Part shown: piece by piece, positions 1-12,940 of the stretch
How positions within the stretch are numbered: position 1 is the stretch's first letter
How the letters are laid out: each line of letters opens with the position of its first letter
From: Adineta steineri
Lineage: Eukaryota; Rotifera; Eurotatoria; Adinetida; Adinetidae
DNA: 64,000 nucleotides
NCBI GenBank assembly: GCA_905250115.1
Contig: CAJNOI010000328.1
Span: forward strand, 1-64,000
Direction of reading: 5' to 3'
Program-made: the position numbers and the translations under genes
Notes under the pieces: model-generated
Seen by the model: the letters and a program-made list of their open reading frames with translations, nothing else
Database searches by the model: none
What the model was told of the DNA's origin: nothing

Positions 1-37
1 TCTTCCATCTATTAATCCAGCAGAAAAAATATCAATA

Positions 38-1526
38 ATGTCTACTGAAACAAAAAAACAATCATTTAAAGTAGCTGATTTAAGTTTAGCTGATTGGGGT
101 CGCCGAGAAATCGTCTTAGCTGAATATGAAATGCCCGGTTTAATGCAATTACGTCGTACTTATGGTCCATCACAACCATTAAAAGGTGCACGTATTGCTG
201 GTTGTCTTCATATGACTGTTCAAACAGCTGTACTTATCGAAACATTAACTGCCTTAGGAGCTGAAGTACAATGGAGTAGTTGCAATATTTTTTCAACACA
301 AGATCATGCTGCAGCTGCTATTGCTAAAGCTGGTATACCTGTTTATGCATGGAAAGGTGAAACTGATGAAGAATATATTTGGTGTATTGAACAAACAATA
401 CATTTTGGTGAAGAAAAGAAACCATTAAACATGATATTAGATGATGGTGGTGATTTAACTGGTATTGTTCATGATAAATATCCTGAATTTACAGCAAATA
501 TTTTGGGTATTAGTGAAGAAACAACAACAGGTGTACATGCACTTTATAAAATGCTTAAACAAGGTAAACTTAAAGTACCAGCTATTAATGTTAATGATTC
601 AGTAACAAAATCAAAATTCGATAATTTATATGGTTGTCGTGAATCACTTATTGATGGTATTAAACGTGCAACTGATATTATGATTGCTGGAAAAGTTGCT
701 GTTGTTGCTGGTTATGGTGATGTTGGTAAAGGTAGTGCACGAGCTTTAAGAAATTTTGGTGCTCGTGTTATTATTACTGAAATTGATCCAATCAATGCTT
801 TACAAGCAGCCATGGAAGGCTATGAAGTAACTACGATGGAAGAAGCATGTAAAGTTGGTCGTATCTTTGTAACAACAACCGGTTGTCGAGATATTATTTT
901 ACCACAACATATGCTTGAAATGCCAGATAATGCTATTGTTTGCAATATTGGTCATTTTGATATTGAAATTGATGTTGCATGGCTTACAAAGAACGCAGTT
1001 TCAAAAGAAGTTATTAAACCACAAGTAAATCGAAAAACAAAAAAATTTAAATATATTTTATTTATGTATTTGTTTTAGGTTGATCGTTATAAATTATCAA
1101 GTGGACGTTCAATTATTTTACTTGCTGAAGGTCGACTTGTTAACCTTGGTAAGAGATAAAAATAAATATATAAATATCGTTTTGTTTATTATTATTATTA
1201 CGATGATTAGGTTGTGCTCATGGTCATCCAAGTTTCGTTATGAGTAACTCATTTACTAATCAAGTTCTTGCACAAATTGAATTATATACCAAACATGGTC
1301 AATATCCAGTTGGTGTTTATATCTTACCCAAGAAGGTATAATCTCATTTGTTTATTTCTAATTCATATATATATATATATATTTTCTTTTCTAGCTTGAT
1401 GAAGAAGTAGCCGCTGCTCATCTTGATCATTTAGGTGTTAAATTAAGTAAAATGACAAATGAACAAGCTCAATATTTGGATTTAAATGTCGCCGGTCCAT
1501 TTAAACCTGAACATTATCGTTATTAA
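38..1526 (+). CDS. AHCY: Adenosylhomocysteinase (S-adenosylhomocysteine hydrolase)
   Basis: Cytosolic enzyme that reversibly splits S-adenosylhomocysteine into adenosine and homocysteine, keeping methylation reactions running. Exons 38-1024, 1079-1148, 1211-1335 and 1395-1526 join in phase to 437 residues, close to the usual 430-435. The simple open frame stops at 1078 only because it reads into the first intron. Visible family marks: CLHMT near residue 56, DDGGD at 135-139, the substrate/catalytic stretch [16 protein letters not shown] (Lys191, Asp195, Cys200 by alignment from memory), the NAD-binding GYGDVGKG near 225, and the C-terminal PFKPEHYRY that closes the active site in the family. 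All introns are 54-62 nt with GT..AG ends. An AG at 19-20 suggests a 5' UTR intron that begins before the window. Nothing is missing; this is a solid call. Confidence 0.97.
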
Positions 1527-3399
1527 AAATTGTTTTAAGTCAACAGTGAAAACAAATATGATTCAACGAGCATAGTCCATCGTTTGAATCTATTCCAGTA
1601 TAATATTATTTTGTGATAATGTTGGTATTGAATAAATAAAAGAATATATTCAACCGTGATAAACATCTTCGTTTATTAAGAATGTAACAGATGACTAAGA
1701 ACTAGTTGCAATAGTCAAACTAAGAATAAATGATGTGAATTTTCACTTATTTTGAGATGTCTAAAAATTATTAATTTCATTGAAACAAGATGATGTTATC
1801 GAATGAAACCTTGATCATAATCTAGAAATATACAGGAATATAGTCGATCAATATCTATACGATATATTAGTCTATTCGATGTACAAACAGAAAAACAAAA
1901 TGTGATACTGTCAATTATCATTTCCGTAGTTATTTTTTACAGCTGTCTACCTACATATCTTTCTTGTTAAAGATATTATTTTATTAATGCATACTTAAAA
2001 ACAATTATTTCACATTTTTCTTAGAACGTGACGTTACTGATGCATCCATAATAACATTCTATCACGCTGTGAGATAAATTTAAATATTAAGTTTACAATT
2101 AATAGGTGTCTTGATTTTCTTTTGCTCATTATAATTCAACTTTTCATTTTAATTAAAGATTATTGATTTATATACGAAAAAAACATATTATATTTTTAAA
2201 GAACAGCGTTTTCAACACTTATTTTGATTTTTATAATGACTATTGGAAAATTCCAATTTGGAACAAATCATTGAAATTATTTGTAGTTCTCCTAACTTTC
2301 AGTTTTATTCATTATGATCAATAATATTTTATAGAATAGTTGACTCATTTAATAAAGAATGGAATTTCATATTTTTGATGAGTTTCATATATAGTGAATA
2401 AATTGAAGTGGCTGAACGTGGCAAGACAACTGATATTCTATGTCCTTTTTCGATATTGAATTGATTGTTCTCTCGTCTTCCATTTTAGACTTTTATAATT
2501 CTAGTTCAAACAATCAAGTATTTTATCTATATTTTTTAAATCAGAAAAGATTAGACATATAGATTTGTTGACTGGTGATAACAATAATAGTACAGATCAA
2601 CATCGCTATACTTTCTATTAAACTTTAACAAATAATTCATGCGTATATACTGGAAAATCTTTTTATTGACATAAACTCGTTGATTTACAAGAAGTTATGA
2701 ATAAGAATTTATATACAAATCTCAGGCATAGACTAGAGAATTTTTGAAGAGTTTTATTCCAGCGCGTATTATATACCTGAGGATCAAATAACAAGTGTCA
2801 ATTTTTTTCTCCAGTTGAATATCAACATAAGTCAGATTTTGATGCAAACTTATAGCTACATAGTTTTCAGGTAAATGTATGAGTTACTTTTAGTTCATGA
2901 AAACAAGCAAATACTTATTCTGAATAAGAACATTACATGTTATGGACGAATTGTGAGATCTAAGTATGTCAAGAAGGTGAAAGGATAAGTTCGCCTAGAG
3001 TTCCAATATATTTCTTTTATTTTATCAGTAAAAAAGACCTTTTTTTTACTTCTTATATGCAGACAATGCAACTCAATCATAATAAAAAAAAACGAATTTA
3101 TAATAACAACTTTTTCGTTTTCGATTAAATATATTTTGAAAGATTTTTTTTGTCAACAGAAAAGAAAAAAAAATAAGTAAAGCACGTTAAAAGTAATCTT
3201 GAGAAAGCCGACATGTTTTCTCAATTATTTAAAAAGAAAAACATCTTCAATACTCATTTTAATATTTTACATTAGAAATATAAACGCCCATTTCGACGTT
3301 AATGGTATAGATGAAGTATGCAGATGACGATGTTAGTGAGAGAAAAACCCGAATATGTTGACGTCTGAATTGAAACATATTTCATAATTATTACATGAA
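1527..3399. other. Intergenic, no gene seen
   Basis: AT-rich spacer of about 1.9 kb between AHCY and the proline-rich gene. Both strands were scanned by eye for exon-like codon patterns, tRNA-like boxes and inverted repeats; nothing convincing was found. Confidence 0.5.
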
Positions 3400-3981
3400 A
3401 TGGCTTCAAGAGATGTTGTCGATAGCAAACGTTTTGTATTTCAGTCGTCTGATAAAAAAGTTGTAACTTACATAAGTCCTAGAAATAAAATTAGTACTTA
3501 TGTTACACCTAAAACAAAACAATCACATACGTCACCGGTAAGAAAGAAACCGTTGTCACAGCCACCACCATCACCACCTGTAGTAAATAAATATCCACAG
3601 CCATCACCATCTGTAGTAAACAAATTTCCACCACCATCACCACCTGTAGTAAACAAACTTCCACCACCAACATTAGAAAGACATACTAATGTTGTTACAC
3701 CACGAACAGAATTAACTTCACCTCGACGTATTATTGTTGTACGTAGTAAGAAACATCCACAAGTCAATGGAGATGTAGGTGGTTCAGAAGGTGTTACAGA
3801 TCAGGATTTAGTAAATATTCCTTTAAAAAATACGAATGGAGTAAGGATATTAGTTTTATCAATAAAATGATTTGTTATATGTATAAAAGAATATTTTTAG
3901 AATAAAGCAATCTATTTCATTCGAAGATCTATTGTACCAACTGGTCATCAAACATCAACTCATCAATTTAATAATGAATAA
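3400..3981 (+). CDS. Proline-rich repeat protein, unknown function
   Basis: Not a family I recognise. Two exons, 3400-3840 and 3901-3981, give 173 residues; the single open frame runs past the real donor at 3841 (GTAAGG). Residues about 50-90 hold a short tandem repeat of the form PPPSPPVVNK (four imperfect units), followed by a basic stretch with RRIIVVRSKKHPQ. The exon junction falls as ...NG/NKAIYFIRRSIVPTG..., which matches in position and pattern the first junction of the gene at 5414 (...SG/NRPVYVSRYPTG...). No signal peptide or membrane span. Inferred to be a partial paralogue of that neighbour which lacks its membrane half; low-complexity composition suggests a disordered protein. Confidence 0.7.
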
Positions 3982-5413
3982 AATGAAATGTGTTTTTTAT
4001 TTTCGTTTATAAATATATTATATATTAATTTGTATAGAGAAATTCTTTTTTATTATAAATATTTATTAATAAATTAACAGATAAACAAGAATCTAAAATT
4101 AGATGTATTGTCTTATTTCAGTAAAAGTCAAATATATAATAAAGCGATATTTCTATTAAAGTTTAATAATGTCCGATTGTAGAAAATAAATACAAAGAAA
4201 CTTGATAACATCGATTGTTATATGTTCATTTGAAATGAGATCAAAATGTTCGACATATTAATAAAATAATCTCTAAATGAATGGAAACTGAATACAAAAA
4301 TTCGAGTTTTGTATTAAATTAAATATTGATACAATACATAGTACGATCAAATTAAATTTTAATTCTAAAAAACTTCATTCTATTACCAAATTATGAATAG
4401 AACTTATTTTCTTTGCTCTAATTTTTAGAAATAAGAGAAAAATTAAGATGAGTTTCGATCTCCAAATAAATCTAAATCTTAAACAGCCATATGCTATGTT
4501 CATATCTTCTCGATCATTTGTTGTTTTTACTTAATGTAAGAAATAACTTTTATTTTAACATGTGTTTCTAATTTTATACTGAAAGAGAAACATAATCAAT
4601 CAAACTTTCATAAAAGATATAGTCTCAGGTGGATGTACTATTAGAAATTTGAGATTACAAAAGATTAATACTTTTAAAAAAAACAATATAAACGAATCTT
4701 ATTATTTACTCACCGAACTTCTCATTCTTTAGTAAATATACAAACTTGAAACCGTTCTTTTTCTGAATAGATGTTTTAAGTATTCACTTTTTTTTTCTTG
4801 AAAATTAAACATCGATTGAATAGTAATGCTTCTTTGATAATCATTACCTAAATCGATATTCTGTAATCGTGGAAGCCTTTCCGACAAAAATATCTGTTTG
4901 TAAATAATAAATGAATCTAACCGAAAATATTTACATGAACTTTAATAGTTCAAAAATTTAGCTAAACACTAAATAGATTCTCTAAAAAAACAAAATCTTC
5001 GTATTAATCCGTTAACGTTTTCTTTATTTTCATAGGAAAAAAGAAAAATTGTGAGAAGTAGGTGAATAATGTAAAAAATTTTAACAATAAGAACGAAATT
5101 TTTTTCTCCACTTCTGTTGCTCATGCAGTTCTCATATGTAAACATGATTAACTACCCACAATACTAAAAAAATTGTCAGGAATAGTGCGTGTGCGGGGCG
5201 ACGTTGAAGTTAATAACAACAAACAAAAAGAAGCAGCTGAATATTTTTTGCATAATTTTCTATTAGAAATCGATGTGTAGAATTGTCACAAGAAGTAATC
5301 GTGATAGTTAACTTGTCATCTATCGCTTTGTTATAAAAGAACATCAACCATATTATATTTCCAGATAGAAATCAAACGTTGATATTCCAGTAAAATCTTA
5401 ACAATCAATTAAT
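3982..5413. other. Intergenic, no gene seen
   Basis: AT-rich spacer between the two related proline/serine-rich genes. No exon-like pattern noticed on either strand. Confidence 0.5.
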
Positions 5414-6660
5414 ATGTATCCACAATATGCAACATCGTCAAGTCCATCCCGAAAGGTTGTTGTTGTACGTAATACAGCAAATCCTCAATATCCCATGGAC
5501 AATTCTGAAATGTATCATAGTGGTGTACGTATATTATTTATAGATCAATTTTTTTTATTCTATATCAATAAGAATATTTTAGAATAGACCGGTTTATGTT
5601 TCACGGTATCCTACAGGCGCAAATAGATCGTCGATGATATTAACTCCTAGTCGTTCACCAGTAACATATTATGATAATTCACAAGTTTACCCATCAAATA
5701 CAATACGTACATATAATCAACCAGCTCCAATAACAGGTTACTATTCTGATAAATATCATTTTTTTCAAACTATGATGTTATTTTATTTGATTAAATAGTC
5801 CCTAGCGATGATGATGTAGGCTGTTTTTCATGTTGCTCAGACTTATGGGCTCCTGATTCAGAATATCCAACATCTTCGCATGTAATACGAAATGGATCAT
5901 CGGGACCTTATTCTCAATATATGAACTCAAGTGAAGTGGTATATATATAATATAATAAATTTATAATAAAAAAAAAATATTTCGTATAATTTTTTATAGA
6001 ATTATGTATCAACACGCGATAAGACAATGTCAGGTTGCTCACGACGAGTGGTTGATTACTTATCAAGATATATGTGTTTAATCATAGCCGCGTGTATCAT
6101 TATTCTTTTAATCGCTATAGCCGATATTGTTGTTTGTGCTGTTTTTCTTTCTATCAGTAAAATTATTTATTTTCATATTTTCATATTTTATTTCTTTTAT
6201 AATTATAGATCCATCAACATATGCTAATCTTAAAATAGCTGGCATTGCAATAGGTAGCATTTTAATCGGAATCATTGTAATTTTCTTAACGTTTCTATTA
6301 TGTTGTGTTGGTAACCGTGATGGATTTTTTTCATACTTTGGTAAACGTCAACATATTGGTGGTCAAGTTTATGCACTTATGCCTCCACCGAATAATCAAC
6401 AATATACACATACAGTTGCAAGTAATTATCCAGTAGGAGCAAATCCTTCTAATATAATATATCCAAATCAAACATATGGAGCAAACAAAGGTAATGTTGT
6501 TATTGAATTACCTGATAATGTTGCAGGAAGAAATATGACACCCAAAACACGTGAACGTAATATAAATAAAGTTGTTCAAAACTTAGGTCAAGTTGTTGAA
6601 GATGCAAAAAGACGAAATAATGGAGCAATGCCAAATAATCTCGTTGTCAAAGTTGCATAA
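5414..6660 (+). CDS. Two-span membrane protein, unknown function
   Basis: Five exons join in phase: 5414-5524, 5583-5736, 5799-5938, 6000-6156, 6209-6660, giving 337 residues. The N-terminal half is Ser/Pro/Tyr-rich and polar, starting with a SPSRKVVVVRNTANPQ motif and holding a short Cys cluster (GCFSCCSDLW). Two hydrophobic segments follow, about residues 160-187 (LIIAACIIILLIAIAD...) and 194-222 (IAGIAIGSILIGIIVIF...), with a very short loop between them where the 52-nt intron 4 lies, so a hairpin topology with both ends cytosolic is likely. The tail is Asn/Pro-rich and ends in a charged helix-like segment. I cannot name the family. The first exon and first junction resemble the gene at 3400, which supports an old tandem duplication. 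Confidence 0.8.
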
Positions 6661-8314
6661 TATATTATCAAAGAATCTTTTTTTCCTAATTTAAATATGT
6701 ATTTTTTTTTTTCATTTTTCAAAGATTTGGAAATATATTTTCTATTTATTATTATACACATAAAGATTTAGTGTTTTCATTATATATATATATTTTATCT
6801 AATAAGAAAGAATTCAATCGATTTCTTTTATTTTTGTGAATAGACATTCTTCTCATTGAACAATATTTGTATATACCAAGTACTACGTACTTATAAATTG
6901 ATTCAAATTTAACTAGTCTTATGAGAAATAAAAATTTGTTTGTTTATATAAAGAATTCCTTTTGAATTGTTTATATGAATTAAAAATTTCATCTTTCTTT
7001 TTTTTTTTCTTTCTCAATTTATAGTTGAACATTTGTTATTATTGTTCTTATGAAGTGTATTAAATTGATCATTGCAATGGATATGTAGCATATAAATATA
7101 GAAAAAGAAGAGTGATAGACAAGTGTTCAAGTGTGTGTAATCGAGCGGCAGATTCGTTTGTTGATCTTGAGGGGTATATGTATGTCGGTTAGCCAGAGGG
7201 TTCACTAACAAGATGGCCAAGTATGTCACAGCAATTTCTAATCGAATTCAATTTGTCTCTCTATTAAGCTTATGTACAGCTATTTTTTTTATAATTTTTT
7301 TTTTATTTAACTACATATATATATATAGTTTTACTTGTATTCATAAATGAGACCAATTAGAGCAAAAGAAAAGGCTTATTGTATAGTAAGTGAATGAATG
7401 AATAAGAGACACATTCGGTGAACACACAATTGCTATTATTATCAATCTCGATGTTGTTTTATGATGAAGAGAATAGAGAAATTTTTTTTTGTATCAGACA
7501 TTAGTTGAAAACTAGTCTAAGATGCTGCTGCTGCTGCTTCTTTCTTTTTTTTTAATCATATGTTGTCATAGTATTCCGGTTTACTTGTTTAAAATGAATA
7601 AACCATCATTGTATACGCTTGCCTGTTCTTCTTTCCGTTAAAAGTCAATGTAACGTAATCATTAAATATCAGCAAAAAGAGAAAATTTCCTCATCTCTAT
7701 CTCTCGTATTCATTTATAGTTAAAATATTAATTATTTTTGCCGATAGATATGTATGTGTTTCTTTGAATATTTGATCATTTTCTTTTTTTCTCTTAAATG
7801 TGATGACAAACAATCATTTGCTAAACATAATAAACTTTGATTCCGATCGGAAATGATCGAGATATTGAGTCTTTTCTCTATTTAACAATTGATTGCGAAA
7901 AAGAAAAAGAAAAAAAAGAATAATACTTCTTTTTTACTATTTAACAAAAGAAAGAGTCTAATGTATATATTTCTTTAAATTATCGTTTCTAATCTATCAC
8001 AATCGTCGTCTATTGACACACATCATGTGTCTAGATTGCTGAGAAAACGGGTCATCTGGAGTAAAAGAAGAAGAAAAAAAGAAGGGAAATGAACTTTTCA
8101 ACGGCAAATCATGTGTATTCATAAGACATATAAAAATCTCCTGCTGTGTCGGAAAAATAAATGAACAATTATTTTCATCTTGATGTAACCGCTAAGATTT
8201 ATCCGAGTATCTCTCTCTCTTAAATTAATCAATTGTAAATATATTTCATAAGATTGTTCTTTAATTTTAAGATATATATATATATATATATGTATAGAAA
8301 AAAGAAGTGATTAC
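6661..8314. other. Intergenic, low complexity
   Basis: Spacer between two convergent genes. Contains poly-T runs, TA dinucleotide runs (6780, 7315, 8275) and a short CTG run near 7523. Small open frames here (for example 7014-7229) have no coding character. Confidence 0.5.
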
Positions 8315-9166
8315 TTAAAAACGTGGTTCAAAATTATTATTATTGGTGTCCGATGATAATTTTGTAGGTAGAAGTGCTTGTGGTCTATGAAGACCAAAAT
8401 GATGTTCATTTAAAGAATTATTTGATGATACACTTGATGATGGAGATGTTGCAACAGCTGCTGCAGCTAAACTAGCTGATAACATTGTACTATATGGATA
8501 ATGTGTTGAAAATGCAGCTGCATATGCAAGTGGATTATAAGCAAATGTTGCTGGGGAAAAATCGGTTAATTTACCAGTTGGATATGGATAAAGTGATGAT
8601 GTTGTTGTTTGTGGAGATAACATTGAACGACATTTTTCAAGATTAAGTGCTAATGATTCATTAAATTGTTGTTGAATACTTGCTGAATTTGTTAAATCAT
8701 TTGAATCTTTAGTTGTTGATAATGGACCAAATGTAAATGGATATGAATCTTTTTTTATTAAAGATTTTGGTTTACGTCTTGGACGATATTTATAATCCGG
8801 ATGTTCTTTCATATGTAATGAACGTAAACGTTTAGCTTCATCAATAAATGGTCGTTTTTGTTCATCATTTAATAATTTCCAATCAATACCTAAACGACGA
8901 CTTATTTCACTGTTATGCATTTTAGGATTTTCTTGAGCCATTTTTCGTCGTTGACCACGAGACCAAACCATAAATGCATTCATTGGTCGTTTTATATGTT
9001 CATTTAATGGTAAATTCGAATTTGATGATTTATTTACCATATTCATAATTGGATGAGGATGAAATAGATTAGCTAAAAGATAAGAAAAATAAAAATAAAA
9101 ATAAAAAGTAATTGTTTCTTTTTTTTTTATAAAAAAAAGAAAAGTATTTTTATACTTACACATCAT
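8315..9166 (-). CDS. SOX transcription factor, group B (B2-like)
   Basis: Sequence-specific nuclear DNA-binding factor. The HMG box starts at about residue 29 with [20 protein letters not shown] and runs to about 107 through [22 protein letters not shown] and [11 protein letters not shown]. The conserved extension after the box ([13 protein letters not shown]) resembles SOX14/SOX21, so group B2 is favoured over B1; this is from memory of the families. The start is decided by a donor: the first exon is only seven coding bases (9160-9166), then an 87-nt intron (9073-9159), then 8315-9072, giving 254 residues. Reading through the intron would add a phenylalanine/lysine-rich stretch foreign to SOX proteins. 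The C-terminal half is Ser/Ala/Asn-rich, as in transactivation regions. Animal SoxB factors act in neural and sensory development. Confidence 0.93.
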   Translation of the reverse strand: MMCKYKNTFLFFIKKKETITFYFYFYFSYLLANLFHPHPIMNMVNKSSNSNLPLNEHIKRPMNAFMVWSRGQRRKMAQENPKMHNSEISRRLGIDWKLLNDEQKRPFIDEAKRLRSLHMKEHPDYKYRPRRKPKSLIKKDSYPFTFGPLSTTKDSNDLTNSASIQQQFNESLALNLEKCRSMLSPQTTTSSLYPYPTGKLTDFSPATFAYNPLAYAAAFSTHYPYSTMLSASLAAAAVATSPSSSVSSNNSLNEHHFGLHRPQALLPTKLSSDTNNNNFEPRF

Positions 9167-12100
9167 GTTTGAATATCTAAGAATCGTTTTTCTTATCTTA
9201 TATACAATAGAGGAATTGATAAAAGCCTATTATATTATTCGACAAGCGAAGAAGAAAAATAGTTTTTTTTTCTCTCTTAGTCTCTCTATGTATATACAAA
9301 GCGAAACATAATGACTTGAACTATGTGCTGTGCACACTAATAGAAGAAGAGGAGGCCTTTTTTTGTCGTCCTCGTCAATGCTCAAGAAAGTGTTATTCAA
9401 ATAGAGACAGCCAAGTGGAAGAGAGAATGAGCAAGTAATAATAATAATAGTAGTAATAATAAAAAGAATAATAACAACAGCTACCAACTATTTTTTCCCT
9501 CCAATCGAAATTGAAGAATATAAACGAACAAGAAAAAAAAGAATAAGAAAATTAAAAATCGTCATTGGCCATTCATGGCGTTTCTTTCCGCTTTTTTCTT
9601 TTCTTTTTCTTTTATTCTATTCTATTCTGTTGCTCGTTCGGAAGCGAGAAAAAATGGCAGCGCCCAACAACAAAACGATTACAATACGCATCTATTGGTC
9701 TTTGAATAAGCAAAAAAAAGAAAGAACAATTGAGAGTATATGTTATAATAAAAGTTTACATCAACCGTACTCTTGAATAGTGAATAGCGCATAAGAAAAA
9801 AAAAGTTGAGAGTATAATAATCGAATGTATACATTGATTATTAGTTTGTTTCGTTTACTTAAATAACATCATACAAGCGTAGATAAATTTACAATTTATT
9901 CTTTTTTATTAATAACACATTTCTTTTCTTTTTGTTGCATTTAATATATTCGATAAAAATTCAAAATCTAGTTATATTGAAAAATTATAATAACAATTAT
10001 GATATTTTTTCATTTACAGATCTTGTTATTCTTTTGATTTAACTTGTACAGATACTTTTTCTTTATTAGTACAAAATTACAATACGTTTGTTAAGAAAGA
10101 CATAGAAAATGAAGACGACGAATTGAACGGAAGTAAGCATCGAAGACGTCTAGCAACGGAAGCGACTTATTTAGCATCGACAAAGAAATTACAGTTCTCT
10201 AGTTTTTTTTAGCTTCTTCTTCTTCAATGAAGAACAAGAATAATAGAATAATCATACAGCCCGGACGCACACACACGCATGTATGTGTTGTTTGTCTGTC
10301 CATATTAGTGAGCTCAACGGCTCACCAATTACGGGTCTATTCACTGGTCGATGATCTTGTAAAAAAAAAAGAAAGAGAAGAGAAATAAAATGAAGATGAT
10401 GATGCGAGCCAGAGAACGTGACGATATGTATGTATGGCTGTAATCAAATTGCATTTGGACACACAGCTTCAGGCTGTTGTAATTGGTTTGAAGAGTATGG
10501 ATAGAGAAATGACGACTGTTAGTAATCATGAATGAAGATGATTGATTATTATTATTGCTTCTTCTTTTTTTAAGCCTCTAGGGGTATTACATTGATACTT
10601 CTCGTTTTAGTTTATATTCATTGGTCTCTTATGTCAACATAGAAATATAAACAAAACTTTTCAATAAAAAAAAAAGAACATTTTAAATATGTGTTTATTC
10701 TTTAATCTGTTATTCAAGTAGCTTACTCATATGTTGAGAAAATTTAACTTCATCTTACTTCATGTACTAGTTAATCCATATAGAAAGCATTTCGTTTAAG
10801 ATCATTAGTTAGGTTTCTATTTACTTTTTGCTACATAAATAAGAAAAAGAAAGATTAGACGAGAGAAAATTTGACACCTGATGATTTACATTTTATTGAG
10901 AATGTTTAAAATAAAACGAATATGATTAGATATGCGTGAATGAATATTTACATGTTTGAATGATAATTATTGAAATCTTAAGAATAGGTATATTACAATT
11001 GATTATGCAATGATTGATTTTTTTCTAAACATAAAAAAATGAAATCAATCGTGAATGATCAATTCAATTTAACTATAAGTAAAAAAAAAAAATCTGTCGA
11101 TTTAGTAAAAGATTGAACATTGTAAATGGGTCTGTTGATAATTGATTGATGAAGTGAATCATTTTTTTCTTCACAAGTACATAAATTCACATTGCACTTT
11201 ATTACTAATACAATAAAATATAATCTTACGAATGCAATGAACTATTGCATTGTAATCGATTTGTACGTAATAAAAACAAAAAAAATTTCTATTGACATTC
11301 GAAAAATTTGTATGGCATCTTATATTTTTGTGTTTTTGTTTCAATGTACGTGTTCGTTTATATCAATGCTATAGAGATCTGTTTTTTACATCAGAGTAAT
11401 AAAAGACAAAATTATTAAATGATTAGTTTGTTTTAATACGGTCATTTCAAGTTAGTTGTAAAGAGTGATCAGAAATTTTTGACAATGAAATCAAAAGAAG
11501 GCTGGTAACATAGTTTTCTTCAAGAACTTGTATATGTTCTATTCAAAAATAGGATATTAGCATTCATTAGGTGTTTATAAAGATTAAATAAAAACACCAA
11601 AAAGAACGATATATCTATATAATATCAGATTAAAAATTAATTCCTCTAAATACAAAAGCTTTTGATTACAACTTGGTATCAATCATTAACAAAAGGTAAA
11701 AAATGAATCATTATTATTACTTTTCATATATCTACAAAGTAAAAATGAATAAATAATGATGTACTTTTATTTCTACAAAAATATATTTTTGACATTTATG
11801 CAAGTTTCTGCTCATAAATTTCATGCTCACTTACTTAGTTTAATCTACCTGTTCATTAATCCGATAATAGTATAGGTATCTGAACTAATTTACTTATTAT
11901 ATGAAGGAAAAATTTTGTGAAACTCGCATAAGTTTTAAGTTCAAGTTTTCCAGCTCCTCTCCACCAGATTCAATAAAAATAAGCAAAAATAGCTATAAAT
12001 TAATTAAATTTGAGCAAAAAAAAGAAAACAAAGCACTTCAACGTGATCAGATATTTTGATGCGAACATACGTAAGTTTTACATTTTTAGCCCCAATAGGG

Positions 12101-12940
12101 CTGCACTGATAAAATTTTTATGTTAAAGTACATCAAACTAATACAATCAATAATACAAATGGGAAGCAAACATCATTTATTAGCTACCTGGAGAAAGTAC
12201 AGTGCATTTGTTTTTGTTATATATATGAAATAAATCTTCATTATTCTATGCCTTCGGTTTATCAGCAAAATCATGCATAGTTTTTAAATAGAGTAAGAAC
12301 CGTTAGGCGAACATACTTTCTAACAGTACAAGTGCATATGAAAAAAAGTAATTACAAAGAATAAGCTCTATTTGATTGCATTATTGATAATGATATCTAG
12401 AAATGAAAATTTTGATTGACAAATGGTGTATGTTTGATACTCAATGATAGTAAAGTTTATTATCAGGAAAATAGTGGCATAAATTATGGAAAAAAAAACA
12501 TTATTGACATGTTGAATATTTAATATGAATAAATATTTAAAATAGAAACAAGTATTGATTTTGTTTAAATAATAGTAGTAATTTGAGAATTATTTATTCG
12601 ATGAATGTATATAATATTGTATCAATTTAAATATCAAAAATGAATTTTAAAACAAAATAAAAACTTGACTTTTCAAATTTATTGAATAATGCACGAGAAA
12701 AAATAATATACTTTCCTAAATCTAGTGACATCCTTCGAAAATATTATATTGGATGGTTAAAGTATATTTCCATCATGTTTATTCCTTCTTTGTACATAAT
12801 ATGTCAAATCTGCCAGAAATTTCTATGATTATTCTAGAAAATAGTATTACTATGTTTGTAAAATATCAATAACAAGGACATTTTATTTCTCAATGAAAGA
12901 TCAAGTAAATAAAACTTAGCAATCAACAGGAATATATTTA
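9167..12940. other. Long gene-poor interval upstream of SoxB gene
   Basis: About 3.8 kb between divergent SoxB (-) and GH13 (+) genes. Contains purine/pyrimidine-biased runs and simple repeats. A few short open frames (9230-9487, 10341-10529, 11192-11374) lack codon bias and splice support. A region this long beside a developmental regulator is a plausible place for enhancers, but I see no motif that proves one. Confidence 0.4.

Noticed and set aside
3498..3767. Glycine-rich reverse frame
   Set aside because: Antisense shadow of the CCA-rich proline repeat in the plus-strand gene.
9230..9487. Reverse frame of 85 codons upstream of the SoxB gene
   Set aside because: Low-complexity Ile/Leu-rich frame with no splice or family support; more likely 5' UTR or promoter.
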